NCBI GenBank assembly: GCA_003539755.1
Contig: DPOH01000262.1
Span: 1 to 10,705 of the forward strand
DNA length: 10,705 bases
From: Clostridium sp.
GTDB taxonomy: Bacteria; Bacillota; Clostridia; Clostridiales; Clostridiaceae
Direction of reading: 5' to 3'
Position numbers and translations under genes: made by a program. The notes under the pieces are model-generated. The model was not told the origin of the DNA. It did no database searches and saw only the letters and a program-made list of their open reading frames with translations. How positions within the stretch are numbered: the first letter of the stretch is position 1; every line of letters starts with the position of its first letter. Below are positions 1 through 6,750 of this stretch, piece by piece.

Positions 1-17
1 AAATTATTATTTTAAAG

Positions 18-55
18 TTGATATATTAAAATGAAACAAGCTTATATTATATCAA
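18..55 (+). promoter_or_regulatory. Possible promoter/operator upstream of ktrB
   Basis: A perfect 8-bp inverted repeat, TTGATATA (18-25) and TATATCAA (48-55), is separated by 22 bp. The left arm begins with TTGATA, a fair -35 match. TTATAT at 42-47 is a possible -10 with an 18-bp spacer. In DNA this A+T rich such matches are easy to find by chance, and the window cuts off whatever lies upstream, so this is only a candidate promoter with an overlapping dyad. No riboswitch can be recognised in the 112 nt available. Confidence 0.22.
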
Positions 56-112
56 TTATAAAGTATTAATTTTATTTTGACTTTAAGAAATGCTTATTTG
101 AGGTGGAAAACA

Positions 113-1459
113 ATGGAAGATTCATTGAAAGCTAAAAGAATGAGTGCTGTAAGAATACTTGCATTGGGTTTTGGAATTACCATTTTGATAGGAGGAGTAA
201 TTTTAAGTCTTCCAATATGCAGTAGTCAAGGGATATATACGAATCTTTTGGATTCTATATTTACAGCAACATCAGCAGTATGCGTAACTGGACTTGTAAC
301 TGTTGATACAGGAACTTACTGGAGTACATTTGGCCAATTTGTGATAATGATACTAATTGAAATAGGTGGACTTGGTTTTATGTCTGTAGGGACATTTATA
401 GCTGTTCTATTAGGGAGAAAAATAACTCTTAGAGACAGGCTTATAATGCAAGAAGCAATGAATGCTTTTAAAATTCAAGGTGTTGTAAATATGCTACGTT
501 ATGTTATTGGGCTTACTATAACCATACAGTTGATTGGAGCATTATTGCTATCAACTATATTCATTCCTCAATATGGAGTAGCAAAAGGTATATTTTATAG
601 TGCGTTTCATTCTGTTTCAGCATTTTGTAATGCGGGATTTGATTTGATGGGGAATTTTACAAGTTTAACTGGCTATAATAGAAATTATTGGGTGATAATA
701 GTTTTAGGATTGCTTATAATAATAGGTGGAATAGGTTTTACTGTTTTAATTGAACTTATTAATTATCCAACTAGTAAAAAATTAAGTATACATTCAAAGA
801 TGGCATTACTAGTAACTGGAGTATTAATATTGTGGGGAACAGCAAGTATATTATTATTAGAATATAATAATCCAGGCACTTTAAAAGATATGACCTTAGG
901 TCAAAAAATACTTAATTCATTTTTCTCTTCAGTTGCACCGAGAACAGCAGGATTTAATAGTATATCTACTGGCGATATGACTATTGCTGGTAAATTTGCC
1001 ACTATAATTCTTATGTTTATAGGTGGATCACCAGGGTCAACGGCAGGAGGACTTAAAACTGTAACATTTGGTGTATTAGTTTTAACAGTTGTTGCAGCTA
1101 TGGACGGAAGAGAAGATACTGAAATTTTTGGAAGAAGATTTTCAAAAGAAACAGTGTATAAATCATTTGCTTTATTTTGTATAGCTATGATACTTGTACT
1201 TACAGTTACTATGATTTTGACAGTTACAGAACCCTCTATGGACTTTATAGATTTACTTTATGAAGCAACGTCAGCATTTAGTACAGCAGGGCTTACTACA
1301 GGAGTGACTCAACAACTTACCAATTGTTTGAGTAAAGTTATTTTAATAATAACAATGTATTGCGGAAGAGTGGGACCAATGACTGTTATATTAGCTATTG
1401 TACATAAGAAGAAAAAAAGAGGGATTAGGTATCCAGAAGGAAAGATATTAATAGGTTAA
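113..1459 (+). CDS. ktrB: KtrB/TrkH-family potassium uptake channel subunit
   Basis: This is an integral membrane K+ translocating subunit of 448 residues, the usual size for KtrB. The family fold is four repeated M1-P-M2 units around one pore, and all four pore-loop glycines are visible: CVTGL (57-61), CNAGF (172-176), RTAGF (277-281) and STAGL (390-394). The glycine-rich stretch GGSPGSTAGG (305-314) matches the intramembrane gating loop of the third repeat. The arginine in YCGRVGPM (R419) matches the conserved arginine of the last M2 helix. I chose the ATG at 113 because AGGTGG (101-106) sits 6 nt upstream; an in-frame TTG at 77 would add 12 charged residues with no ribosome site. The ktrA gene follows after 23 nt, so the two should form the KtrAB complex. 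K+ selectivity and Na+ dependence are family knowledge, not shown here. Confidence 0.95.
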   Translation: MEDSLKAKRMSAVRILALGFGITILIGGVILSLPICSSQGIYTNLLDSIFTATSAVCVTGLVTVDTGTYWSTFGQFVIMILIEIGGLGFMSVGTFIAVLLGRKITLRDRLIMQEAMNAFKIQGVVNMLRYVIGLTITIQLIGALLLSTIFIPQYGVAKGIFYSAFHSVSAFCNAGFDLMGNFTSLTGYNRNYWVIIVLGLLIIIGGIGFTVLIELINYPTSKKLSIHSKMALLVTGVLILWGTASILLLEYNNPGTLKDMTLGQKILNSFFSSVAPRTAGFNSISTGDMTIAGKFATIILMFIGGSPGSTAGGLKTVTFGVLVLTVVAAMDGREDTEIFGRRFSKETVYKSFALFCIAMILVLTVTMILTVTEPSMDFIDLLYEATSAFSTAGLTTGVTQQLTNCLSKVILIITMYCGRVGPMTVILAIVHKKKKRGIRYPEGKILIG

Positions 1460-1482
1460 TGTTGAAATGGAGATAATAGATT

Positions 1483-2145
1483 ATGAATAAAAAACAATTT
1501 ATTGTAATAGGATTGGGAAGATTTGGGTGTTCTCTTGCTAAAACGGTATCTCAATTAGGAAACGATGTACTTGCAATAGATAAAGATGAAGAAAGAGTTC
1601 AAGAGATTGCAGATCATGTTACACATGCAATTCAAATGGATGCTACAGATGAAACTGTATTACAAAATATTGGAATAAGAAATTTTGATATTGCAGTAGT
1701 TTCTATTTCTGATGTACAAGAGAATATAATGGCATCACTTCTAATTAAAGAAATGGGAGTAAAATATATAATAGCAACAGCTCATAATGAGAAGCATAAA
1801 AGAGTGCTATCTAAAATAGGAGTGGATAAAGTTATACTTGCAGAACAGGATATGGGAATAAGAGTTGCACACAATCTCGTATCTTCAAATATTTTAGATT
1901 ATATTGAATTATCGTCTGAATATAGTATTATGGAAGTTGAAGCTTTAGATGCTTGGATAGGGAAAACTCTTAAGGATTTAGCGCTTAGAAAAAAATATGG
2001 AATAAATGTTGTTGCTATAAAAAATAGTAAAAGTGTTAATGTATCTCCTAGTGCTGATGATATAGTGAATGAAGGAGATGTTGTAGTTGCGCTTGGAGCG
2101 GTAAAAACTTTAAGTGATTTTGAAAAATTATTATTACAACGATAA
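1483..2145 (+). CDS. ktrA: KtrA/TrkA-type cytoplasmic K+ channel regulatory subunit (RCK)
   Basis: This soluble 220-residue protein forms the regulatory ring under the KtrB channel. The N-terminal RCK_N Rossmann domain (about residues 4-125) opens with GLGRFG (10-15), followed by an acidic residue at the end of the second strand (D32 in LAIDKDEE), the site that binds the ribose of the nucleotide. The C-terminal RCK_C domain (about 140-220) carries EVEALDAWIGKTLKDL and ends in GDVVVALG. Known relatives switch the channel with ATP/ADP, and RCK_C domains in many Firmicutes bind cyclic di-AMP; neither can be confirmed from sequence alone. GGAG at 1469-1472 precedes the ATG by 10 nt. It lies between ktrB (23-nt gap) and the methyltransferase gene (19-nt gap), so the three are almost certainly co-transcribed. 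Confidence 0.95.
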   Translation: MNKKQFIVIGLGRFGCSLAKTVSQLGNDVLAIDKDEERVQEIADHVTHAIQMDATDETVLQNIGIRNFDIAVVSISDVQENIMASLLIKEMGVKYIIATAHNEKHKRVLSKIGVDKVILAEQDMGIRVAHNLVSSNILDYIELSSEYSIMEVEALDAWIGKTLKDLALRKKYGINVVAIKNSKSVNVSPSADDIVNEGDVVVALGAVKTLSDFEKLLLQR

Positions 2146-2164
2146 ATGTTTTGAGGTGAAAGCT

Positions 2165-2959
2165 TTGATTTTTATTGAAAGTAAAGGGAATAACTTATTT
2201 AAAGAAACAAAGAAACTTAAAGAACGAAAGAATAGAATAAAGAGTGGAAAATATATAATAGAAGGATTTAGACTTGTTCAAGAAGCCTTTAAAGCGGGAA
2301 TTGATGTTGATTATTTGATAGTTACAAGTGATGGAAAAGAAAAGCTTGATTCATATTTAGGTGAATATTTAAATGAGAAAAGCAATATTTATGAGATGAC
2401 AGATGCACTTCTTAAAGAACTGATTTCTACTGAGCAGCCACAAGGAATAGTTGCAGTTATTAATATGAATGAAAAGCCTTTAGATTTAAACGGCAGTTTT
2501 TATCTTTTATGCGACAAGGTTCAAGATCCAGGCAACTTAGGAACAATAATAAGAACAGCGCATGCAGTAGGCATTCAAGGAATAATATTAACTAAAGGAA
2601 CTGTAGATATTTATAATGAAAAAACTATACGTTCAACAATGGGATCTATTTTTTATGTTCCAATTCATTATGATGATGAAAATTTTACTCTTGTAAAACA
2701 GCTTAGAAGTGAAGGATTTAAGACAGTTGTTACATCACTGGATACAGATAAAAATTTCTTTGAGGAAGATATAAGAGGAAAGGTACTTTTAACTGTTGGA
2801 AATGAGGGCAATGGAGTAAGTGATGAAGTCTACGAACTTGCTGATATAAAGGTTAAGATACCTATGCCAGGAAATGCAGAATCCTTAAATGTTGCAATCG
2901 CTACATCTGTTATTATGTATGAAAAAATAAGACAGGATTCATTTGATAAAAGTTTATAG
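2165..2959 (+). CDS. SpoU/TrmH-family RNA 2'-O-methyltransferase
   Basis: This is a 264-residue SAM-dependent enzyme that methylates a ribose 2'-OH in rRNA or tRNA. The N-terminal substrate-binding region (about 10-100) has the typical GKYIIEGFRLVQEA segment. The C-terminal trefoil-knot SPOUT domain (about 110-255) shows all three family motifs: QDPGNLGTIIRTA with N124 and R130, GNEGNG at 212-217, and IPMPGNAESLNVAIA with S240 and N242. I chose the TTG at 2165 because GAGGTG (2153-2158) lies 6 nt upstream; an in-frame GTG at 2114 would overlap ktrA by 32 nt and lacks a site. Bacillus subtilis keeps a similar gene (ysgA, later rlmP, acting on 23S rRNA) next to pheST. Here pheST also lies downstream, beyond trpB and the efflux genes, so an RlmP-like role is plausible. 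The exact target nucleotide is not determinable, so I leave the symbol blank. Confidence 0.9.
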   Translation: MIFIESKGNNLFKETKKLKERKNRIKSGKYIIEGFRLVQEAFKAGIDVDYLIVTSDGKEKLDSYLGEYLNEKSNIYEMTDALLKELISTEQPQGIVAVINMNEKPLDLNGSFYLLCDKVQDPGNLGTIIRTAHAVGIQGIILTKGTVDIYNEKTIRSTMGSIFYVPIHYDDENFTLVKQLRSEGFKTVVTSLDTDKNFFEEDIRGKVLLTVGNEGNGVSDEVYELADIKVKIPMPGNAESLNVAIATSVIMYEKIRQDSFDKSL

Positions 2960-3001
2960 AATTTTGTAATATAAGTTAGAATGGTTGTTTAAATAAGAAA
3001 T

Positions 3002-3036
3002 AAAAAAGCGTTGCCAAAAGTGGCAATGCTTTTTTT
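3002..3036. terminator. Bidirectional intrinsic terminator between the ktrBA operon and trpB
   Basis: A 15-bp stem with a 4-nt loop (AAAG, 3017-3020). The core TTGCCA/TGGCAA (3011-3016, 3021-3026) is extended by a G-T pair, CG, GC and a run of A-T pairs. The A run on the left (3002-3007) and T run on the right (3030-3036) give each strand its U-tract, so it can end both the methyltransferase transcript (+, 43 nt after its stop) and the trpB transcript (-, 44 nt after its stop). Confidence 0.92.
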
Positions 3037-3079
3037 GAATTAAGAATAAGTCTACATTTAATTTAAAACTTAAATAATT

Positions 3080-4258
3080 TTACTTTGCTTGCATATCAAG
3101 GTATGCTATTATAGCATCCATATCTTTATCGCCCCTACCAGAAAGATTTACGATTATGATGTTGTCCTTATTAAGTTGAGGTGCTAATTTTATGGCTTGA
3201 GCAAGGGCGTGTGACGATTCTATTGCAGGAATTATACCTTCTACTTTTGTGAGATATAAGAAAGCAGATACTGCTTCATCATCAGTTATTGCTGTATATT
3301 TGGCTCTTTTTGTATCTGCTAAATATGCATGTTCAGGGCCTACACCAGGATAATCGAGACCAGCTGAAATAGAATATGCTTCAGCTATATTACCATCTTT
3401 ATCATGAAGTACATATGTATTCATTCCATGAATTATTCCACTTTCGCCTTTAGTTATTGTTGCGGCAGTAAGATCAGTTTCGACACCTTTTCCAGCAGCT
3501 TCAACACCAATTAAATTTACATCTTTATCTTCAATAAATGGATAGAAAATACCTATGGAATTACTTCCACCACCAACAGCAGCAAGTATATAATCTGGGA
3601 GACGTCCTTCTATCTCCATTATTTGTTTTTTAGCTTCATCACCTATTATTCTTTGAAAATCTCTAACTATAGTTGGATATGGATGTGGTCCTACAGCAGA
3701 TCCTAAAAGATAGAATGTTTCACTACAATTACTCGCCCAATAATCAAGTGCTTCATTTACAGCATCATTAAGTGTTCTTGTACCGCTCATTGCAGGAACT
3801 ACTTCTGCACCTAGAAGCTCCATTTTTTTAACATTAAGAGCTTGCCTTTTCATATCTTCTTCACCCATGAATACTTTACATTCTAATCCGAATTTTGCAG
3901 CAACAGTAGCAGTAGCAACACCGTGCTGACCAGCTCCTGTTTCAGCTATAACTTTCTTTTTGCCCATTCTTTTTGCTAATAGAACTTGGCCAATAGCATT
4001 ATTTATTTTATGTGCCCCAGTATGATTTAAATCTTCTCTTTTGAAATAAATTTTTGCTCCACCTAAATCTTTGGTCATGTTTTCTGCAAAGTATAATGGA
4101 CTTGGTCTTCCGGTGTAATAATTTAAATAATATTTGTATTCATCCCAGAAAGTCTTGTCATTTTTAGCCTTTTTATATTCTGCCTCTAATTCATTTAATG
4201 CTTTTAGTATTTTTTCAGGAACATATTGTCCGCCATAATTGTTAAATCTACAACCCAT
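3080..4258 (-). CDS. trpB: Tryptophan synthase beta subunit, standalone
   Basis: This cytoplasmic PLP enzyme condenses indole with L-serine to L-tryptophan. At 392 residues it is normal for TrpB (Salmonella 397). Key residues are present: the PLP lysine K84 in HTGAHKINN, catalytic E106 in IAETGAGQHG, the phosphate loop GGGSNS (229-234), D302 in the indole-side loop GLDYPGVGPEH, and S373 near the pyridine nitrogen in NLSGRGDKD. The LNHTGAHKINN form is that of TrpB1, the type that pairs with TrpA, rather than of TrpB2. AGGAG (plus-strand 4266-4270) lies 7 nt before the ATG. What is odd is the setting: no trpA, trpC, trpF or other trp gene lies within reach. It is flanked by convergent and divergent unrelated genes, with its own promoter and a leader of only about 50 nt that has no visible T-box or attenuator. 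It may serve indole salvage or work with a TrpA encoded elsewhere. Confidence 0.96.
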   Translation of the reverse strand: MGCRFNNYGGQYVPEKILKALNELEAEYKKAKNDKTFWDEYKYYLNYYTGRPSPLYFAENMTKDLGGAKIYFKREDLNHTGAHKINNAIGQVLLAKRMGKKKVIAETGAGQHGVATATVAAKFGLECKVFMGEEDMKRQALNVKKMELLGAEVVPAMSGTRTLNDAVNEALDYWASNCSETFYLLGSAVGPHPYPTIVRDFQRIIGDEAKKQIMEIEGRLPDYILAAVGGGSNSIGIFYPFIEDKDVNLIGVEAAGKGVETDLTAATITKGESGIIHGMNTYVLHDKDGNIAEAYSISAGLDYPGVGPEHAYLADTKRAKYTAITDDEAVSAFLYLTKVEGIIPAIESSHALAQAIKLAPQLNKDNIIIVNLSGRGDKDMDAIIAYLDMQAK

Positions 4259-4315
4259 TTTTACTCTCCTTATTGCTTATTATTTTGTTTGGATTTTATT
4301 TTGATTTTTATAAGG

Positions 4316-4345
4316 ATTATACCATAAATATATAAAAATAGTAAA
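4316..4345 (-). promoter_or_regulatory. Promoter of trpB
   Basis: Reading the minus strand, an extended -10 TGGTATAAT has its TATAAT at plus 4316-4321. TTTACT (plus 4340-4345, 4 of 6 to TTGACA) stands 18 bp upstream as the -35. This puts the start of transcription near 4309 and gives a leader of about 50 nt before the ATG, too short for a T-box and without an obvious hairpin. Confidence 0.6.
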
Positions 4346-4433
4346 ATATAGGACAAAAATATAACAAAAAAATAAAATAATAAAGCATTATTTAAAGAAG
4401 TGATTTTGATGAAATTAGACTTTTATTTTGGAG

Positions 4434-4482
4434 AAGTATAAAAATAGTATTGACTTTATACTTACTATAAACTTTATACTAT
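4434..4482 (+). repeat. Array of TTTATACT boxes, candidate regulator-binding region
   Basis: The direct repeat ACTTTATACT occurs at 4453-4462 and again at 4471-4480, 18 bp apart. The inverted copy AAGTATAAA (4434-4442) mirrors TTTATACTT (4455-4463) perfectly. A second dyad centred at 4463 pairs ATAGTAT (4444-4450) with ATACTAT (4476-4482) and TTTATA (4455-4460) with TATAAA (4466-4471). A third, TATAAA-C-TTTATA, spans 4466-4478. The dyad centred at 4463 sits in the spacer of the MATE promoter, where MerR proteins normally bind. The assignment of the downstream MerR as the binder is inferred. Confidence 0.6.
4450..4480 (+). promoter_or_regulatory. MerR-type promoter of the MATE-merR operon (19-bp spacer)
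   Basis: A -35 TTGACT (4450-4455, 4 of 6 to TTGACA) and a -10 TATACT (4475-4480, 5 of 6) are separated by 19 bp rather than the usual 17. An over-long spacer with an internal dyad is the known design of promoters that MerR-family proteins untwist when they bind an inducer. Since a merR gene is the second gene of the transcript, the likely circuit is autoregulated, inducible efflux. The proposed start of transcription, near 4487, leaves about 36 nt of leader. Confidence 0.68.
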
Positions 4483-4522
4483 CTTGATGAATAAATAATA
4501 TTTAAGAGAGAGGTTTTTACAA

Positions 4523-5827
4523 ATGACAAAAAAATTTTTAGGATATGCTATTCCTTCAGCACTAGCAATGTTTGTTTCATCTCTGTATACAATTATTGAT
4601 GGAATATTTGTAGGGCGAGGTGTTGGAGATATGGCTCTTGCAGCTGTAACTATAGTAATGCCGCTTACAATTATGCTTTTTGGTATTGGTACAATGTTTG
4701 CTGTAGGAGGAGGAACTTTAGTATCAAAAAACTTTGGTGCTGGTAAAGATGAAGAAGGTGTAGTCGTATTTAGGCAGGTATTTAAGTTTCTTTTAATAAT
4801 TAGTACTTCAATAAGTTTGTTTTTTGCGATATTTTCTAACCAAGTAGTTACAGTACTTGGAGCAACTGAAAATATAAAGCCATTATCGGGAGAGTATTTG
4901 AGATATTACTCTATGTTTTGTATACCTAATTTAATTGGGATATCCCTTAACAGCTTTGTTAGAAATGATGGAAGACCAAAACTTGCAATGGTGTCAACAA
5001 TGTCTGGCGCAATAGCTAATATTATTCTTGACTATGTATTTATTTTTCCATTAGGAATGGGGATTAAAGGCGCTGCAATAGCAACTGGATTAGGTCAGAT
5101 TGTTACAGTATTAATAGTACTTCCTCATTTTATATTTAAAAGAGGAAAGCTTACATTTGGAAATGCATCATTAAATATAAAAGTAATAAAAGCATTTACT
5201 AATGTAGGTATACCATCATTTTTAGCAGAAGCAGCTTTTTCAGTTATAATATATGTTCAAAATATTGCATTAGTTAATTTTATAGGAGAGATTGGGTTAT
5301 CAGCGTTTAGTGTTATAAATTATATAACTACCAATATATATATGGTTCTTTTAGGTGTTACATTTGGAGCACAACCGCTTATAAGCTATAACTTTGGAGC
5401 TAAGAATTCAAAGAATATGATTGATGTATATAAAATTTCTAATATAACAGCATTAATTATAAATATTGTTTTTACAGGAATATGCTTTGTATTTGGAAGA
5501 GAACTTATAGGTATATTTACTTCAGATTTAGAAATCATAGATATTGCGTATAATGGCTTAAATCTTACTAATTTAGGATTTTTTGCTGTAGGGATGAACC
5601 TTACTACAACAGTGTATTATCAGGCTATTGAAGTGCCTAAGTATTCAAATTTACTTTGTGTGTTTAGATCAGTAGTATTTCTGCCAGTAAGTGTATTTGT
5701 TCTTGGTAAAATATTCGGTATAAATGGAATTTGGTTAAGTCTTCTTGCTTCTGAATTATTATCTATGATATTATGTGCGTGTATTGCATATGTTCCTAGA
5801 TATACACTAAAATATATATCTCAATAA
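4523..5827 (+). CDS. MATE-family multidrug/cation exporter (MepA-like)
   Basis: This is a polytopic inner-membrane antiporter of 434 residues, consistent with the 12-helix MATE fold made of two related halves. The first half opens with AIPSALAMFVSSLYTIIDG, including an acidic residue in helix 1 (D26), and has the loops SKNFGAGK (68-75) and RNDGRPKLAM (147-156), then ILDYVFIFPLGMGIKGAA (168-185). The second half repeats the pattern with GIPSFLAEAAFS (229-240) and GAQPLISYNFGAKN (282-295). E411 in helix 12 is another buried acid. The family exports drugs or cationic compounds in exchange for Na+ or H+; the substrate here cannot be read. GAGAGG (4508-4513) precedes the ATG by 9 nt. The wording of helix 1 is closest to the MepA branch in my judgement. 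It is co-transcribed with the merR gene 10 nt downstream. Confidence 0.92.
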   Translation: MTKKFLGYAIPSALAMFVSSLYTIIDGIFVGRGVGDMALAAVTIVMPLTIMLFGIGTMFAVGGGTLVSKNFGAGKDEEGVVVFRQVFKFLLIISTSISLFFAIFSNQVVTVLGATENIKPLSGEYLRYYSMFCIPNLIGISLNSFVRNDGRPKLAMVSTMSGAIANIILDYVFIFPLGMGIKGAAIATGLGQIVTVLIVLPHFIFKRGKLTFGNASLNIKVIKAFTNVGIPSFLAEAAFSVIIYVQNIALVNFIGEIGLSAFSVINYITTNIYMVLLGVTFGAQPLISYNFGAKNSKNMIDVYKISNITALIINIVFTGICFVFGRELIGIFTSDLEIIDIAYNGLNLTNLGFFAVGMNLTTTVYYQAIEVPKYSNLLCVFRSVVFLPVSVFVLGKIFGINGIWLSLLASELLSMILCACIAYVPRYTLKYISQ

Positions 5828-5837
5828 ATTGTAGGAG

Positions 5838-6449
5838 GTGGGATTTATATCTACATATTTTTCTATTGGAGAAATTGCTAAAATGTTTAACATATCTACT
5901 CAAACCTTGAGGCTTTATGACAAAATTGATTTGCTGAAACCAGCACACATAAATATGGATAGTGGATATAGATATTATTCAATAGAACAGTTTGTAAAGT
6001 TGGACTGTATAAAGATGTGCAAAACTATGGGATTATCATTGGAAAATATTAAAGAACTTATTGGAAATGATAGTTCTGTAGAATCAATGCTTGAAATAAC
6101 AAGGCAGCAGAAAAAAGCATTAGAAGCTAAAATAATTGAATTAAAAAATATGAAATCTCATCTTAATAATTTTGAAAGCAGAATTGATAACGCAGTAAGT
6201 ATAGGATTTAATAATATAGTTCTAATTGATAATGAAGAAAGATATGTAATTAAATATAATTATATATCGAAGACACCAGAAGAGTTAGAAGTGAATCTTA
6301 GAAAAGTTATTATAGATTCAGAAGAAAAGTTTGGTATATTAAATAGTGATATTGGATTTACTATTTCTTATGATGATATAGTTAAGGAAAATAAGGTTAT
6401 ATTTAAGAATTTAACAATTCATATTTACAATAATAGTTACTTAAAGTGA
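5838..6449 (+). CDS. MerR-family regulator, odd start and short C-terminus
   Basis: An N-terminal winged helix-turn-helix (residues 7-75: YFSIGEIAKMFNISTQTLRL, then YDKIDLL and DSGYRYYS) is followed by a long dimerisation helix (about 79-117, SVESMLEITRQQKKALEAKI onward) and a partial effector region (about 136-203). The start is uncertain. The only standard start codon that keeps the whole DNA-binding domain is GTG at 5838, but those bases are part of the ribosome site AGGAGGTG (5833-5840). The best-spaced in-frame codon is ATA at 5847 (giving 200 residues), and the first ATG (5883) would remove the first HTH helix. Drug-sensing MerR proteins of the BmrR/TipA type usually have about 270 residues. 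This one stops at 203, about halfway through the expected GyrI-like binding domain, and a promoter begins 8 nt later. It may be a natural short form or a 3'-truncated gene. It probably controls its own operon through the 19-bp-spacer promoter. Confidence 0.78.
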   Translation: MGFISTYFSIGEIAKMFNISTQTLRLYDKIDLLKPAHINMDSGYRYYSIEQFVKLDCIKMCKTMGLSLENIKELIGNDSSVESMLEITRQQKKALEAKIIELKNMKSHLNNFESRIDNAVSIGFNNIVLIDNEERYVIKYNYISKTPEELEVNLRKVIIDSEEKFGILNSDIGFTISYDDIVKENKVIFKNLTIHIYNNSYLK

Positions 6450-6457
6450 AAAAACTA

Positions 6458-6486
6458 TTGTAATTTCAAAACTTTATTTGTATAAT
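6458..6486 (+). promoter_or_regulatory. Promoter of the pheST operon
   Basis: TTGTAA (6458-6463, 4 of 6) and a perfect TATAAT (6481-6486) with a 17-bp spacer place the start of transcription near 6493, about 25 nt before the T-box stem I. The -35 lies only 8 nt after the merR stop, and I see no terminator between them, so read-through from the efflux operon into the pheS leader is possible. Confidence 0.7.
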
Positions 6487-6518
6487 TAGATGTATTAATC
6501 AAATAAGTTAAAAATTAT

Positions 6519-6750
6519 GATTGAGAGAGTAGTTTTTACGGAGTTTTCAGGGAGAAAGGGCCTGTAGACTGAAAGCCTTTTTAAGCAAAGTAATTATGAA
6601 GTTCACTCAGGAGTTCTAGCTATGAAATAATAGTAGTAGCTAGCGGCATGGAAATGTCGTTAATAAAATTAAGTTGGGTAGCTTTTTTAAAGCACCAATT
6701 AGGGTGGTAACGCGGATAATTCGTCCCTTGTTTTAAGGGGCGATTTTTTT
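6519..6750 (+). promoter_or_regulatory. Phenylalanine T-box leader (tRNA-Phe sensing)
   Basis: This leader lets uncharged tRNA-Phe prevent premature termination. Stem I: the base pairs TGAG (6522-6525) with CTCA (6606-6609). AGTA (6528-6531) is the 5' side of the specifier loop. GAAGTTCA carries the specifier TTC (6602-6604), a Phe codon followed by the usual purine. TTAC/GTAA (6536-6539, 6590-6593) and TTTCAG/CTGAAA (6545-6550, 6569-6574) form the upper stem. Next come CTAGCTA/TAGCTAG (6616-6622, 6637-6643), a small hairpin CGGCAT/ATGTCG (6644-6659), and a stem III-like hairpin TTGG..GCTTT/AAAGC..CCAA (6674-6698). The T-box AGGGTGGTAACGCGG is at 6701-6715. Its TGGT (6705-6708) can pair with the ACCA end of tRNA, fitting the A73 of tRNA-Phe. 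AGGG (6701-6704) can pair with CCCT (6725-6728) to form the antiterminator, in competition with the terminator. Confidence 0.95.
6721..6750 (+). terminator. Regulated intrinsic terminator of the T-box
   Basis: TCGTCCCTT (6721-6729) pairs with AAGGGGCGA (6735-6743), with one G-T pair and a 5-nt loop, followed by seven T (6744-6750). The CCCT bases on its left arm are the ones the antiterminator would take, so the two folds are mutually exclusive. Confidence 0.95.

Noticed and set aside
77..112. TTG start that would lengthen ktrB by 12 residues
   Set aside because: No ribosome site precedes it, whereas the ATG at 113 has AGGTGG 6 nt upstream and gives the usual KtrB N-terminus.
2114..2164. GTG start for the methyltransferase inside ktrA
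   Set aside because: It overlaps ktrA by 32 nt and lacks a ribosome site; the added residues look like a chance reading of the ktrA end. TTG at 2165 has GAGGTG at 6 nt.
4409..4441. Ten-codon frame (MKLDFYFGEV) upstream of the MATE promoter
   Set aside because: It ends before the -35 box, so it is not a leader peptide of the MATE transcript, and it is too short to support as a gene.
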